In this document: positions 15,011-23,891 of the stretch, in pieces
Layout of the letters: each line of letters starts with the position of its first letter
Position numbering within the stretch: the stretch's first letter is position 1
DNA from: Streptomyces sp. Sge12
GTDB lineage: Bacteria > Actinomycetota > Actinomycetes > Streptomycetales > Streptomycetaceae
DNA: 64,000 bases
Reading direction: 5' to 3'
NCBI RefSeq assembly: GCF_002080455.1
Contig: NZ_CP020555.1
Span: 6,934,501 to 6,998,500, forward strand
The notes under the pieces: generated by a model
The model's database searches: none
The model's input: the letters and a program-made list of their open reading frames with translations, nothing else
What the model was told of the DNA's origin: nothing
Translations under genes and position numbers: made by a program

Positions 15011-17947
15011 TCACGGGCGGGTGGCGCGCTCCAGTTCGAGCAGCGCCGAATAGTAGCTTCGCCCCGTCGCCCGGTCCATGCCCACCTCGCACATCCGGTT
15101 CGCCGACAGATGCGCGTCGAAGGGCCGCGCGGTCACCTCCGCCGCCTCGCGCGCCGTCGCCGAGGCCGTCAGCTCCGGGTGCAGCATGCCCCGGTCGCCC
15201 GCGAAGGCGCAGCAGCCCGCCTCCTCGGGGACCACCACCTCCTCGGCACACGCCTCGGCGACGGCGCGCAGTCGGTCCTCGTCGCCCAGGTGCCGCATCG
15301 AACAGGTGGGGTGGAGCACGGCCGAGCCCACCGTGCGCCGGACCTCCAGGTGCGGCAGCAGCTCCTCGGCGGCCCACACGATCGAGTCGAGGACCCGCAG
15401 CTGCGCGTGGAGGGCCCGGTTCTCCCGGGTCAGGTACGCGACCACTTCGCGCGCGATGCCCAGCGTGCAGGAGGAGGCGTCGACGACCAGCGGCAGCCGC
15501 CCGCCGGCCGTCCAGCCCCAGGCGGCCTCGACGATCCGGTTGGCCATCACCCGGGCGCCGGCCTCGTAGCCCTTGGAGTGCCAGATCGTCGCGCAGCAGG
15601 TGCCGCCCAGGTCGCCGGGGATCCAGACGGGACGCCCGGCCCGCTCCGACAGGGCCACCACGGCCTCCGGCAGGGAGGGGCCGGGCCGGCCCTCCGGGCC
15701 GCCGAAGATCCGGTTGACGCAGGCCGGGTAGTACACGGCCGTGGCGCCCACCCGCCGGGTCGGCGGCAGGTGCCGCGCGGCGGGGCCGGGCAGCCGCGCC
15801 GGCCACTGCGGAACCAGGTCGGGACGTACGGCCCTGCGCGCGGCCGCGGTCACCGCCCCCAGCAGCCCCGCGCCGATGCGGAAGGGGATCCGGTCGGCGG
15901 CGTACACGGCCAGCCGGGCGGCGGACTCGGCGGCCCCGAACCGCCGCGCGGCCAGCGCGGCGGCGGCCTCCTCGCGCGGGCCGTGGCGGCGGTGGCGGAA
16001 GTCCTTCATCAGCGCCCCGGTGTCGATTCCGACGGGGCACGCGAGCCGGCAGGTGGAGTCGCCCGCGCAGGTGTCCACCGCGTCGTAGCCGTAGGAGGCG
16101 AGCAGTCCGTCCAGTACGGCGGAGCCGGGCTGCTGGCGCAGCATCTCGCGGCGCAGCACGATCCGCTGGCGCGGAGTGGTCGTCAGGTCCCCGCTGGGGC
16201 AGGCCGGTTCGCAGAAGCCGCACTCGATGCAGGGGTCGACCACTTCCTCCACTTGCGGAATCGTCTTCAGGCCGCGCAGATGGGCCCGCGGGTCGCGGTC
16301 GAGGAGCACGCGTGGGGCGAGTACCCCCTCCGGGTCGACGAGGTGCTTGGTCCGCCACATCAGCCCGGTGGCGACGGGCCCCCATTCCAGTTCCAGGAAG
16401 GGGGCCATGTTCCGGCCCGTGGAGTGCTCGGCCTTCAGGGAGCCGTCGAACCGCTCGACGGTGAGCCGGCAGAAGGCCTCCATGAAGGCCCCGTAGCGCT
16501 CGACGTCGGCCGGGTCGGCGGCGTCGAAGGCGAGCATGAAGTGAAGGTTGCCGTGGGCCGCGTGACCGGCGACGGCCGCGTCGAAGCCGTGCTCCGCCTG
16601 GAGGGCGAGGAGCGCCTCGCAGGCCTCGGCCAGCCGGGACGGCGGCACCGCGAAGTCCTCGGTGATCAGGGTGGTGCCCCGGGCGCGGGCGCCGCCGACG
16701 GCGGTGACGAAGGCCCTGCGGGCCTGCCAGTAGCCGCCGACGGTCCTCGGGTCGCTGGTGAAGGCGTTGGTGACCGAGGGCACCGGGGCGACCAGGTCGA
16801 GCGCGTCGAGGACCCGGGCGGCCCGCTGCGCGCAGGCGTCCCGGCCGGCCGGGTCCGGCGCCCGGAACTCCACGAGCAGGGCGGTGGTCTCCCGGGGCAG
16901 GTCCGCCCAGTCGGCGGGCACCCCCGGGACGCTGACCGAGGCGCGCAGGGTGTTGCCGTCCATGAGCTCGACGGCGACGGCTCCCGCCGCGTTGAACAGG
17001 GGGACCGCGGCGGCCGCCGCGGGCAGCGAGGGGAAGAACAGCAGGGCGGTGCAGACCTCGCGCTCCAGCGGGAGGGTGTCGAAGACGACCTCGCAGATGA
17101 AGCCGAGGGTGCCTTCCGAGCCGACCATGAGCCCCCGCAGGATCTCGACGGGGGTGGTGCCGTCCAGGTAGGCGTCGAGGCGGTAGCCGGTGGTGTTCTT
17201 GATCTCGTACTTGGCCCGGATCCGGGCGACCAGCGCCGGGTCCGCCTCGATCTCCCGCTTGATCTCCATCAGCCCGTGGCACAGGGCCGGTTCGGCGCGT
17301 GCCAGCTCCTCGTCGGCGAGCGGATCGGCGGTGTCCACGACGGTGCCGCCGGGCAGGACGAAGGTGAGGGAGGAGAGCGTGCGGTAGGAGTTGCGGGTGG
17401 TGCCGGCCGTCATCCCGGAGGCGTTGTTGGCGACGACCCCGCCGACGGTGCAGGCGATGGCGCTCGCCGGGTCGGGGCCGAGGACCCGGCCGTGGCGGGC
17501 GAGGGCGGCGTTGGCCCGGGCCACGGTGGTACCGGGCCTGATCCGGGCCCGCCGGCCCTCCTCCAGCACCTCGATCCCGGCCCAGTGGCGGCGTACGTCG
17601 ACCAGGATGTCCTCGCCCTGGGCCTGGCCGTTGAGCGAGGTACCGGCGGCACGGAAGACGACCTCGCGCTGTCGGCCGTGGGCGTACGAGAGCACCGCGG
17701 AGACGTCGTCGATGTCCTCGGCGACCACCACGACCTGGGGCACGAAGCGGTACGGGGACGCGTCCGAGGCGTAGCGGACCAGGTCGGAGACCTTCCACAG
17801 CACCTTCTGCGGGCCGAGCAGCTCGGCCAGCTCGGTGCGCAGCGGCTCCGGCGTGCCGGCGGCCCGGTGGTCGGGGACCCGGTCGGGGGCGGGCCCGTCG
17901 ACGCTGCGGGGGCGCAGGGCTCCCGGCTTCGGTTCCAGCAGCGGCAT
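15011..17947 (-). CDS. FAD-linked oxidase with Fe-S and cysteine-rich domains (D-lactate/glycolate dehydrogenase type)
   Basis: A 978-residue fused dehydrogenase. The N-terminal FAD-binding domain (VVVVAEDIDDVSAVLSYAHG, FRAAGTSLNGQAQGEDILVD, GGVVANNASGMTAGT; about 60-220) is followed by the FAD oxidase C-terminal domain (about 260-540). Next come a 4Fe-4S ferredoxin-like segment with two clusters of cysteines (CIECGFCEPACPSG and CAGDSTCRLACPVG, about 570-640) and CCG domains (YYPACVNRIFGG, GGTCCATIWHSKG, EEAGCCAFAGDRG). This is the domain order of bacterial quinone-linked D-lactate or D-2-hydroxyacid dehydrogenases. The precise 2-hydroxyacid is not decidable from sequence. It may share a transcript with the MarR gene 40 bases upstream. 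Confidence 0.88.
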   Translation of the reverse strand: MPLLEPKPGALRPRSVDGPAPDRVPDHRAAGTPEPLRTELAELLGPQKVLWKVSDLVRYASDASPYRFVPQVVVVAEDIDDVSAVLSYAHGRQREVVFRAAGTSLNGQAQGEDILVDVRRHWAGIEVLEEGRRARIRPGTTVARANAALARHGRVLGPDPASAIACTVGGVVANNASGMTAGTTRNSYRTLSSLTFVLPGGTVVDTADPLADEELARAEPALCHGLMEIKREIEADPALVARIRAKYEIKNTTGYRLDAYLDGTTPVEILRGLMVGSEGTLGFICEVVFDTLPLEREVCTALLFFPSLPAAAAAVPLFNAAGAVAVELMDGNTLRASVSVPGVPADWADLPRETTALLVEFRAPDPAGRDACAQRAARVLDALDLVAPVPSVTNAFTSDPRTVGGYWQARRAFVTAVGGARARGTTLITEDFAVPPSRLAEACEALLALQAEHGFDAAVAGHAAHGNLHFMLAFDAADPADVERYGAFMEAFCRLTVERFDGSLKAEHSTGRNMAPFLELEWGPVATGLMWRTKHLVDPEGVLAPRVLLDRDPRAHLRGLKTIPQVEEVVDPCIECGFCEPACPSGDLTTTPRQRIVLRREMLRQQPGSAVLDGLLASYGYDAVDTCAGDSTCRLACPVGIDTGALMKDFRHRRHGPREEAAAALAARRFGAAESAARLAVYAADRIPFRIGAGLLGAVTAAARRAVRPDLVPQWPARLPGPAARHLPPTRRVGATAVYYPACVNRIFGGPEGRPGPSLPEAVVALSERAGRPVWIPGDLGGTCCATIWHSKGYEAGARVMANRIVEAAWGWTAGGRLPLVVDASSCTLGIAREVVAYLTRENRALHAQLRVLDSIVWAAEELLPHLEVRRTVGSAVLHPTCSMRHLGDEDRLRAVAEACAEEVVVPEEAGCCAFAGDRGMLHPELTASATAREAAEVTARPFDAHLSANRMCEVGMDRATGRSYYSALLELERATRP

Positions 17948-17987
17948 GGGCGCCCCTCGCGTCGTCCCCGCCCGCGGGCGGACCGTT

Positions 17988-18440
17988 TCAGCAGGTGTGC
18001 TCCGCCGGGGCGTCCGACAGGGCGTTGAGCAGACCGCCGAGCACCTCGCGCTGGTCGGGGGTCAACGGAGCCAGGATCTCCTCCGCGGCGTCGGTCCGCG
18101 CGTTGCGCAGACGGCGCAGCGTGGCGCGGCCGGCGTCGGTGAGCTCGATCCGGATCACGCGGCGGTTCGCGGGGTCGGGCGCGCGCCGTACGCATCCGGC
18201 CGCCTCCAGGCCGTCCACCAGGGTGGTCACGGCCCGGGGGACGACTTCGAGGCGGGCGGCGAGATCCGCCATCCGGGGTGCCCGCTCGCCCTCGTAGTGC
18301 GAGACGAGGCGCAGCAAACGACCCTGGGCGGGAGTGATCCCGAGCGGCACCAGGTGGCGCTTCTGGATCCGGTGGAGCCTGCGCGTCAGGCGCAGGAGCT
18401 GTTCGGCGAGGAGACGATCGCTGTCGGAGGCGGAGCTCAT
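17988..18440 (-). CDS. MarR family transcriptional regulator
   Basis: A 150-residue MarR winged-helix protein: LTRRLHRIQKRHLVPLGITPAQGRLLRLV, a recognition region ADLAARLEVVPRAVTTLVDGLEAAGCVRR and the wing PDPANRRVIRIELTDAG. It is transcribed divergently from the ABC exporter gene at 18532, and a palindrome covering both likely promoters lies between them. By the usual logic of such pairs it represses itself and the exporter and is released by a ligand the exporter removes. Confidence 0.9.
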   Translation of the reverse strand: MSSASDSDRLLAEQLLRLTRRLHRIQKRHLVPLGITPAQGRLLRLVSHYEGERAPRMADLAARLEVVPRAVTTLVDGLEAAGCVRRAPDPANRRVIRIELTDAGRATLRRLRNARTDAAEEILAPLTPDQREVLGGLLNALSDAPAEHTC

Positions 18441-18465
18441 GCGGGAACAATATCAGGATGACGTT

Positions 18466-18501
18466 CATTGTGAGCATAGGTAACAATGACCTATGCTCCA
18501 A
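18466..18501. promoter_or_regulatory. Palindromic operator with overlapping divergent promoters
   Basis: A perfect inverted repeat (GAGCATAGGT 18472-18481, ACCTATGCTC 18489-18498, 7-base spacer) is nested with a second one (CATTGT 18466-18471, ACAATG 18483-18488). On the plus strand TTGTGA (18469-18474), 17 bases and TATGCT (18492-18497) form a possible promoter for the ABC gene. On the minus strand TTGGAG (18501-18496), 17 bases and TATGCT (18478-18473) form one for marR. A repressor bound to the palindrome would cover both -10 boxes. Confidence 0.75.
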
Positions 18502-18531
18502 CTCTGACTCCCGAACCCCGAGAGGGTGCCC

Positions 18532-20394
18532 ATGCCGCACGACGAACCGAAGTGGATCCCATCGAAAGACCCCCTCGACCCCACCCGCCCCGCCCCGGCC
18601 GAGCAGCCGCGGGAGCTGCGGCGCATCGTGGGGCTGTTCCGGCCCTACCGCGGCCGCCTCGCCGTCGTCGGCCTGCTGGTCGGCGCCTCCTCGCTGGTCG
18701 GCGTCGCCTCGCCGTTCATGCTCCGCGAGATACTCGACGTCGCGATACCCGAGGGCCGCACCGGGCTGCTCAGCCTGCTGGCGCTCGGCATGATCCTGAC
18801 CGCCGTCGTCACCAGCGTCTTCGGCGTGCTCCAGACCTTCATCTCCACCACCGTCGGCCAGCGCGTCATGCACGACCTGCGCACCGCCGTCTACGCGCAG
18901 CTCCAGCGGATGCCACTGGCCTTCTTCACCCGGACCCGCACCGGAGAGGTGCAGTCCCGCATCGCCAATGACATCGGCGGCATGCAGGCCACCGTCACCT
19001 CCACCGCGACCTCGCTCGTCTCGAACCTGACGGCCGTCATCGCCACCGTCGTTGCCATGCTCGCGCTCGACTGGCGGCTCACCCTGGTCTCGCTGCTCCT
19101 GCTCCCCGTGTTCGTGTGGATCAGCCGGCGGGTGGGCCACGAGCGCAAGAGGATCACCACGCAGCGGCAGAAGCAGATGGCCGCCATGGCCGCGACGGTC
19201 ACCGAGTCGCTCTCGGTGAGCGGCATCCTGCTCGGCCGCACCATGGGCCGCTCCGAATCCCTGACCTCGGCCTTCTCCGCAGAGTCCGAGAAGCTCGTGG
19301 GCCTGGAGGTGCGCTCGAGCATGGCCGGGCGCTGGCGGATGTCCACCATCGGCATCGTCATGGCCGCGATGCCCGCCCTGATCTACTGGGCGGCCGGCAT
19401 AGCCCTCCAGACGGGCACCCCCTCGCTCTCCGTCGGCACCCTCGTCGCCTTCGTCACCCTCCAGCAGGGCCTGTTCCGGCCCGCGGTGAGCCTGCTGTCG
19501 ACCGGCGTGCAGATACAGACCTCGCTGGCCCTGTTCGCCCGCATCTTCGAGTACCTCGACCTGCCGGTGGACATCACCGAGCGCCCGGACCCGGTCCGGC
19601 TGGACCGGGCCAAGGGCGAGGTCACGCTGGAGGACGTGCACTTCACGTACGACGCGAAGAACGGCCCGACCCTCTCCGGGATCGACATCACCGTTCCGGC
19701 CGGCGGCTCCCTCGCCGTGGTCGGCCCGACCGGCTCGGGCAAGAGCACGCTCAGCTATCTGGTGCCCCGGCTCTACGACGTCACCGGCGGCCGGGTCGCC
19801 CTCGACGGGGTGGACGTGCGCGACCTCGACTTCGACTCGCTGGCCCGCTCGATCGGCGTGGTCTCCCAGGAGACCTACCTCTTCCACGCCTCGGTCGCCG
19901 ACAACCTGCGTTTCGCCAAGCCGGACGCCACGGACGAAGAGATCACCGACGCGGCCCGGGCGGCGCAGATCCACGACCACATCGCCTCCCTGCCCGACGG
20001 GTACGACACCCTCGTCGGCGAGCGCGGCTACCGGTTCTCCGGGGGGGAGAAGCAGCGCCTGGCCATCGCCCGCACCATCCTGCGGGACCCGCCGGTGCTG
20101 ATCCTGGACGAGGCCACCAGTGCCCTGGACACCCGCACCGAGCACGCCGTCCAGCAGGCCATCGACAACCTCTCGGCGGGCCGCACCACCATCACCATCG
20201 CGCACCGCCTCTCCACCGTCCGCGACGCCGACCAGATCGTGGTCCTCGACGCCGGGCGCATCGCCGAGCGCGGCACCCACGAGGAGCTGCTGAAGGCGGA
20301 CGGCCGGTACGCCGCCCTGGTCCGCCGGGACCGCGACGCCGCACTGGCGCCCGAGCCGCCCGAGGGCCTCCAGCTGGCTCCGGTGAATGTGTGA
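18532..20394 (+). CDS. ABC exporter, fused permease and ATPase
   Basis: A 620-residue ABC exporter polypeptide, presumably a homodimer: six-helix domain (about 45-330), then an ATPase domain with Walker A GPTGSGKST (about 405), Q loop region VVSQETYLFHASVADNL, signature FSGGEKQRLA and Walker B VLILDEATSALD. All motifs are canonical, unlike the pair at 11168-14850. ATG 18532 is preferred over GTG 18526 because agaggg lies five bases before it. Divergent MarR gene suggests ligand-induced expression. Substrate unknown, drug-like compound likely. Confidence 0.88.
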   Translation: MPHDEPKWIPSKDPLDPTRPAPAEQPRELRRIVGLFRPYRGRLAVVGLLVGASSLVGVASPFMLREILDVAIPEGRTGLLSLLALGMILTAVVTSVFGVLQTFISTTVGQRVMHDLRTAVYAQLQRMPLAFFTRTRTGEVQSRIANDIGGMQATVTSTATSLVSNLTAVIATVVAMLALDWRLTLVSLLLLPVFVWISRRVGHERKRITTQRQKQMAAMAATVTESLSVSGILLGRTMGRSESLTSAFSAESEKLVGLEVRSSMAGRWRMSTIGIVMAAMPALIYWAAGIALQTGTPSLSVGTLVAFVTLQQGLFRPAVSLLSTGVQIQTSLALFARIFEYLDLPVDITERPDPVRLDRAKGEVTLEDVHFTYDAKNGPTLSGIDITVPAGGSLAVVGPTGSGKSTLSYLVPRLYDVTGGRVALDGVDVRDLDFDSLARSIGVVSQETYLFHASVADNLRFAKPDATDEEITDAARAAQIHDHIASLPDGYDTLVGERGYRFSGGEKQRLAIARTILRDPPVLILDEATSALDTRTEHAVQQAIDNLSAGRTTITIAHRLSTVRDADQIVVLDAGRIAERGTHEELLKADGRYAALVRRDRDAALAPEPPEGLQLAPVNV

Positions 20395-20457
20395 CCGTAT
20401 GACCGGCACACGGGTTAGATGCCGGAAATGCCACGTATTGCGGGTTAGCGTGCGCGT

Positions 20458-21321
20458 ATGCGTCATGAGTATCTGCCGCCGCAGCGCCGTTCCCGGCTGA
20501 CCCGCCGGGGTCGGCTGGCGCTCTTCCTCGGCACGCTGCTGGCGATCGGCTCGGCCGTCGTGATCCCCATACTGCGCGGTGGCGAAGTGCCGGAGGCGCC
20601 ACGCCGGCTGCTCATCCCCGAGGGGTGGCGGGCCACGCAGGTGTACGCCGCGGTCGACCGCGAGCTGAAGCTCCCGCCGGGCTCCACGAAGGCGGCGGTG
20701 GCCACCGCCGGACTGGCCCTGCCCGAGGAGGCCAAGGGCAACCCGGAGGGGTACCTCTTCCCGGCGACGTACCCGGTGACCTCGAAGTCCACCCCGGCCA
20801 CGCTCCTGACGCACATGGTGCGGACGGCGAACGAGAAGCTCGCCACCAAAGCCGTCGCCGACGGCGGCAAGGCCCACGGGATGACCCCGTACCAGACGGC
20901 CACCCTGGCCAGCATTATCGAGGCGGAGGCCGAGGGCCGCGCGGACATGGGCAAGGTCGCCCGGGTGGTGCACAACCGGCTCGCGAAGTCGATGCCGCTC
21001 CAGATGGACTCCACGATCAACTACGCGCTGAACCGCAGCACGGTGGACACCAAGCTGAGCGACACGCGGATCGACAGCCCCTTCAACAGCTATGAACGCC
21101 AGGGCCTGCCACCCACGCCGATCGACAGCCCGGGGCTGGCGGCCATGGCGGCCGCGGTCGCCCCGACCCCCGGGGACTGGCTGTTCTTCGTCACCGTGAA
21201 GCCGGGGGACACCCGCTTCTCGGCGACCTACGAGGAGCACAGGCGGCACGTGGCCGAGTTCAACCGGCTCCGCGCGAGCGCCGGCGCCCGGACCGGGCAG
21301 GCGGGTCCCTCCGCGAAATGA
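20458..21321 (+). CDS. mltG: Endolytic murein transglycosylase MltG
   Basis: A 287-residue YceG/MltG protein. It has a short basic N terminus, one membrane anchor (LALFLGTLLAIGSAVVIPIL, residues 22-41) and an extracytoplasmic catalytic domain. The conserved part is TLASIIEAEAEGRADMGKVA (with the catalytic glutamate), VVHNRLAKSMPLQMDSTINYA, SPFNSYERQGLPPTPIDSPG and GDWLFFVTV. MltG cleaves nascent glycan strands and limits their length. The protein is shorter than the large MltG of the Streptomyces cell-division cluster and is probably a second copy. Confidence 0.87.
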   Translation: MRHEYLPPQRRSRLTRRGRLALFLGTLLAIGSAVVIPILRGGEVPEAPRRLLIPEGWRATQVYAAVDRELKLPPGSTKAAVATAGLALPEEAKGNPEGYLFPATYPVTSKSTPATLLTHMVRTANEKLATKAVADGGKAHGMTPYQTATLASIIEAEAEGRADMGKVARVVHNRLAKSMPLQMDSTINYALNRSTVDTKLSDTRIDSPFNSYERQGLPPTPIDSPGLAAMAAAVAPTPGDWLFFVTVKPGDTRFSATYEEHRRHVAEFNRLRASAGARTGQAGPSAK

Positions 21322-21418
21322 GTGGCGCGTCCGGCGCCCCGCACGCAATGATGCCGGTCGGAGCCATCGCACAACAGCCTCTGACCTGCTGTTTTCGTGC
21401 ACCTCGAGATCCTTGACC

Positions 21419-21476
21419 CCATTAATGGCACCAAATGGCTCGCCATGGTGCCATCGATGCGCCATGATGGTGCCAT
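21419..21476. promoter_or_regulatory. Helically phased ATGG/CCAT array
   Basis: Three ATGG tetramers at 10-base spacing (21425, 21435, 21445) are followed by three CCAT tetramers at 11-base spacing (21451, 21462, 21473). Within it the 9-mer ATGGCACCA occurs at 21425 and its complement TGGTGCCAT at 21446 and 21468. CCATTAATGG (21419-21428) and ATGGCtcGCCAT (21435-21446) are palindromes. This is the layout of a multi-site operator for a small dimeric repressor. The nearest downstream gene is the GtrA-like gene, 72 bases away. Confidence 0.6.
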
Positions 21477-21548
21477 GAGCGGCGCGCTCATCGGCCTCGA
21501 AAGCCGTGGAGTGCGTTGCGCGGGGTGTGTCGTCGAGGGGGTCGGATC

Positions 21549-22055
21549 ATGGAGACAGCACAGAGGCGGCGGCAGGCGGCGCCGGGCGCGGCCACCGCCT
21601 TCGCCCGGTTCGTGCTCTGCGGCGGAGGCGTGGGGCTCGCCTCCAGCTTCGCCGTGGCCGCCCTCGCCTCCTGGGTTCCGTGGATCCTGGCCAATGCCCT
21701 GATCACCGCGGTCTCCACGCTCCTCGCCACCGAGCTGCACGCCCGCTTCACCTTCGGTGCGGGTGGGCGCGCGACCTGGCACCAGCACGTGCAGTCGGCC
21801 GGATCCGCGGTGGCGGCGTACGGGGTGACCTGCGTGGCGATGTTCGTGCTCCAGCAACTGGTGGTGGCGCCGGGCGCGCTGCTCACCCAGGTCGTCTACC
21901 TGTCGGCCTCGGCGCTCGCCGGTGTCGCACGGTTCGCGGTGCTCCGTCTCGTCGTCTTCGCACGCGGCCGCTCGCAGGCCGCGGCCACCGTGCGCACCGC
22001 CCGGCCCGTGGCCCGGAGCGCGGCCCGCCCCGCGGAACTCTGCCAGGCGGCCTGA
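21549..22055 (+). CDS. GtrA-like membrane protein
   Basis: A 168-residue protein with four predicted membrane helices in the GtrA arrangement: FARFVLCGGGVGLASSFAVAALA, WILANALITAVSTLLATEL, AAYGVTCVAMFVLQQLV and a last helix around SASALAGVARFAVLRLVVF. The mid-protein ATELHARFTFG motif is typical. GtrA-family proteins are thought to move undecaprenyl-phosphate-linked sugars or assist cell-surface glycosylation. ATG 21549 follows gagggggt; an upstream in-frame ATG at 21516 lacks a binding site. Confidence 0.8.
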   Translation: METAQRRRQAAPGAATAFARFVLCGGGVGLASSFAVAALASWVPWILANALITAVSTLLATELHARFTFGAGGRATWHQHVQSAGSAVAAYGVTCVAMFVLQQLVVAPGALLTQVVYLSASALAGVARFAVLRLVVFARGRSQAAATVRTARPVARSAARPAELCQAA

Positions 22056-22062
22056 CCCTTGC

Positions 22063-22090
22063 GGCCCGGCCGCCGACCGGCGGCCGGGCC
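22063..22090. terminator. Hairpin terminator between convergent genes
   Basis: A perfect 12-bp stem (GGCCCGGCCGCC 22063-22074, GGCGGCCGGGCC 22079-22090) with a 4-base loop lies between the GtrA-like gene and the convergent gene at 22105. Confidence 0.8.
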
Positions 22091-22104
22091 ACCCGGCCGG
22101 CCCG

Positions 22105-22509
22105 TCAGGGCATTTCGTCCGGGTCGCACGTCGCGCGGCGCAGGCCGATCGTACGCAGGGCCCGCATCAGCCCCTCCTCGTCGCCCGCGCGCACCAGGTG
22201 CACGGCCCCGTCGACGGTGGCGACTTCGAGGTCGCCGGGGGCCCGTTCGGCCCTCGTGCGGAGCACCACCCCGCTCGGCGGATCCAGGGCACGGACCCCC
22301 TGGAAGACGTCCAGCGCGTCCGGGTCGTCGCCGAGTCCGCCGGACAGGGTGAGCACGGTGATGTCGGGGAGCAGGATCCGGGCGTGCGCGAGGGCGATGT
22401 CGGGTGTGTGGGCGTGGGAGATGACCCGGAAGTGGGGGTTGCGCTGGATCCGCGACCGCAGGAGCTCCAGCTCCGCGCCCTCTGCTACGCCGACCACCAG
22501 GACCGTCAT
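22105..22509 (-). CDS. Hypothetical protein, receiver-like fold
   Basis: A 134-residue protein without a name I can support. The order of segments resembles a response-regulator receiver domain: TVLVVGVAEGAELELLRSRI, then HARILLPDITVLTLSGGLGD (an Asp at the end of a strand, where the phospho-Asp would be), then PPSGVVLRTRAE and a final helix. The match is weak. No output domain is present. ATG 22509 was chosen over the adjacent GTG 22512 because gagg lies seven bases upstream. It is divergent from the mycothiol-dependent enzyme gene. Confidence 0.65.
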   Translation of the reverse strand: MTVLVVGVAEGAELELLRSRIQRNPHFRVISHAHTPDIALAHARILLPDITVLTLSGGLGDDPDALDVFQGVRALDPPSGVVLRTRAERAPGDLEVATVDGAVHLVRAGDEEGLMRALRTIGLRRATCDPDEMP

Positions 22510-22655
22510 CACAGTGCCTCATTCTCCGGGGTGGCCGCGCACCCGTCGAGCCGGGCGCCCGGCCGCGCGCCCGTGAATCTCCCGGCCGTGTTGCGATGAG
22601 TACGGGCTCCGCGGCCGGTCTACCCTTCAGACCCATTGCCCGGGAGGAGCGGCAG

Positions 22656-23258
22656 ATGACCGAAATGAGAACGTTCGACCTGGGGCCCCAGGCCCGCATC
22701 GTGGCCCGTATCGCGGAGGCCGTACCGGACTCCGCGCTCGCGGACCGGACGCCCTGCCCCGCGTACACGGTCGGCGACCTGCTGGGTCACCTCACCGGAC
22801 TCGCCGTCGCGTTCCGTGACGCCGCCCGCAAGGACCTGGGTCCCACCACGGACACGGACCCCGGCTCGGCGGTGCCCGCGCTCCCCGCGCACTGGCGCGA
22901 GGAGCTGCCCGCCGTCCTCGGCGAACTGGCCGAGGCCTGGACGGACCCGGCCGCCTGGACCGGCATGACCCGCGCCGGCGGCGTGGACCTGCCCGGTGAC
23001 ATCGCGGGAGCGGTGGCGGCCGACGAACTGGTGGTGCACGGATGGGACCTGGCCCGGGCCACCGGCCAGGATTACGCGCCCGACCCGGCCGCGCTCACCG
23101 CCTCCCACGCCTTCCTGCTGGCCGCCGCCGAGGAGGACGACCGCGGCGGCGGCATCTTCGGCCCCGTCGTGCCCGTACCGGACGACGCCCCGCTGCTGGA
23201 CCGGGCCGTCGGGCTGAGCGGGCGCGACCCGGGCTGGAAGCCGCCGACGTCCCCGTGA
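22656..23258 (+). CDS. Mycothiol-dependent maleylpyruvate isomerase-like (DinB/TIGR03086) protein
   Basis: A 200-residue protein of the TIGR03086/DinB superfamily. Diagnostic parts are the opening AEAVPDSALADRTPCPAYTVGDLLGHLTGL (metal-binding His in GHL), the middle GMTRAGGVDLPGDIAGAVAADELVVHGWDLARATG (HxWD, further metal ligands) and the end. These are metal-dependent, often mycothiol-using enzymes; the reaction is not predictable. ATG follows gggagga at ideal spacing. Mycothiol use fits an actinomycete. Confidence 0.82.
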   Translation: MTEMRTFDLGPQARIVARIAEAVPDSALADRTPCPAYTVGDLLGHLTGLAVAFRDAARKDLGPTTDTDPGSAVPALPAHWREELPAVLGELAEAWTDPAAWTGMTRAGGVDLPGDIAGAVAADELVVHGWDLARATGQDYAPDPAALTASHAFLLAAAEEDDRGGGIFGPVVPVPDDAPLLDRAVGLSGRDPGWKPPTSP

Positions 23259-23301
23259 CGCGGCCGGGTCCGGCCCGCCCGGGGCACCGCGCATCCGGCT
23301 C

Positions 23302-23754
23302 TCAGGTCTGGCACTGCTTCGTGGCCGCGGGGGACCAGCCGCTCCAGGCGGCGCCGTCGGCCCGGGCGTGGACGCGGATCTCCACCTTCACGGGGCCGCA
23401 GACCCGGGTGGTGCTGCCCACCTCCAGCGGGCCGACGCTCTGACCCGCCCCGACGTAGGTGCGGCTGCTGCCGATCTTCTCCCAGTGGCCGCCGTCGACC
23501 ACCCGGAAGAACGCCTCGTAGGAGACGTTGAGCCCCTTCGCTCCGGTGTTGCGCGCCCTGATGTGCGCGGTGATGTCCCGGGTGGGGAACCTTCCCGCCG
23601 ATCCCCGCTGGGCACTGATGCAGCCGTTGACCGCCACCCGGCCGGTCGACGTACCCCCGCCGCACGCGACCGCCGCGGCGTGCGCGGGGGCCGGGATCGT
23701 CAGCAGGGTCAGCGCGGCTGCGCCCAGGACCGTTCCGGTGCGCCTCAGGTGCAA
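23302..23754 (-). CDS. Secreted hypothetical protein
   Basis: A 150-residue protein with a Sec signal peptide (basic start, hydrophobic core TGTVLGAAALTLLTIPA, cleavage likely after APAHA near residue 28) and a mature part with three or four Cys (ACGGG, GCISAQ, VCGPV, QCQT), probably two disulfides. It has a beta-rich pattern (VSYEAFFRVV, TTRVCGPVKVEIRVH). Start TTG 23754 is preferred because aaagga is seven bases upstream and because it puts the signal peptide at the N terminus; an in-frame ATG at 23793 would add 13 residues ahead of it. Function unknown. Confidence 0.6.
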   Translation of the reverse strand: MHLRRTGTVLGAAALTLLTIPAPAHAAAVACGGGTSTGRVAVNGCISAQRGSAGRFPTRDITAHIRARNTGAKGLNVSYEAFFRVVDGGHWEKIGSSRTYVGAGQSVGPLEVGSTTRVCGPVKVEIRVHARADGAAWSGWSPAATKQCQT

Positions 23755-23891
23755 GGTCTCATCCTTTCGCCCGGCCGTGGGGCCGTCGAGCACTGTCTCG
23801 GGAGAGACGATGGCCCGCGCCGAGCTGTGGCGGGCAGGATTTCAGCCGCTTTTCCCCCCAATGGGTGCAGGTGGGGGTGTGACGTGCCGGG

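Noticed and set aside
15011..17947. Plus-strand open frames antisense to the FAD/Fe-S dehydrogenase
   Set aside because: The minus-strand protein has complete FAD, Fe-S and CCG motifs; the antisense frames are low complexity.
23259..23301. GGCCGG-CCGGCC repeat as a terminator
   Set aside because: The usable stem is only five base pairs with a 4-base loop, too weak to call.
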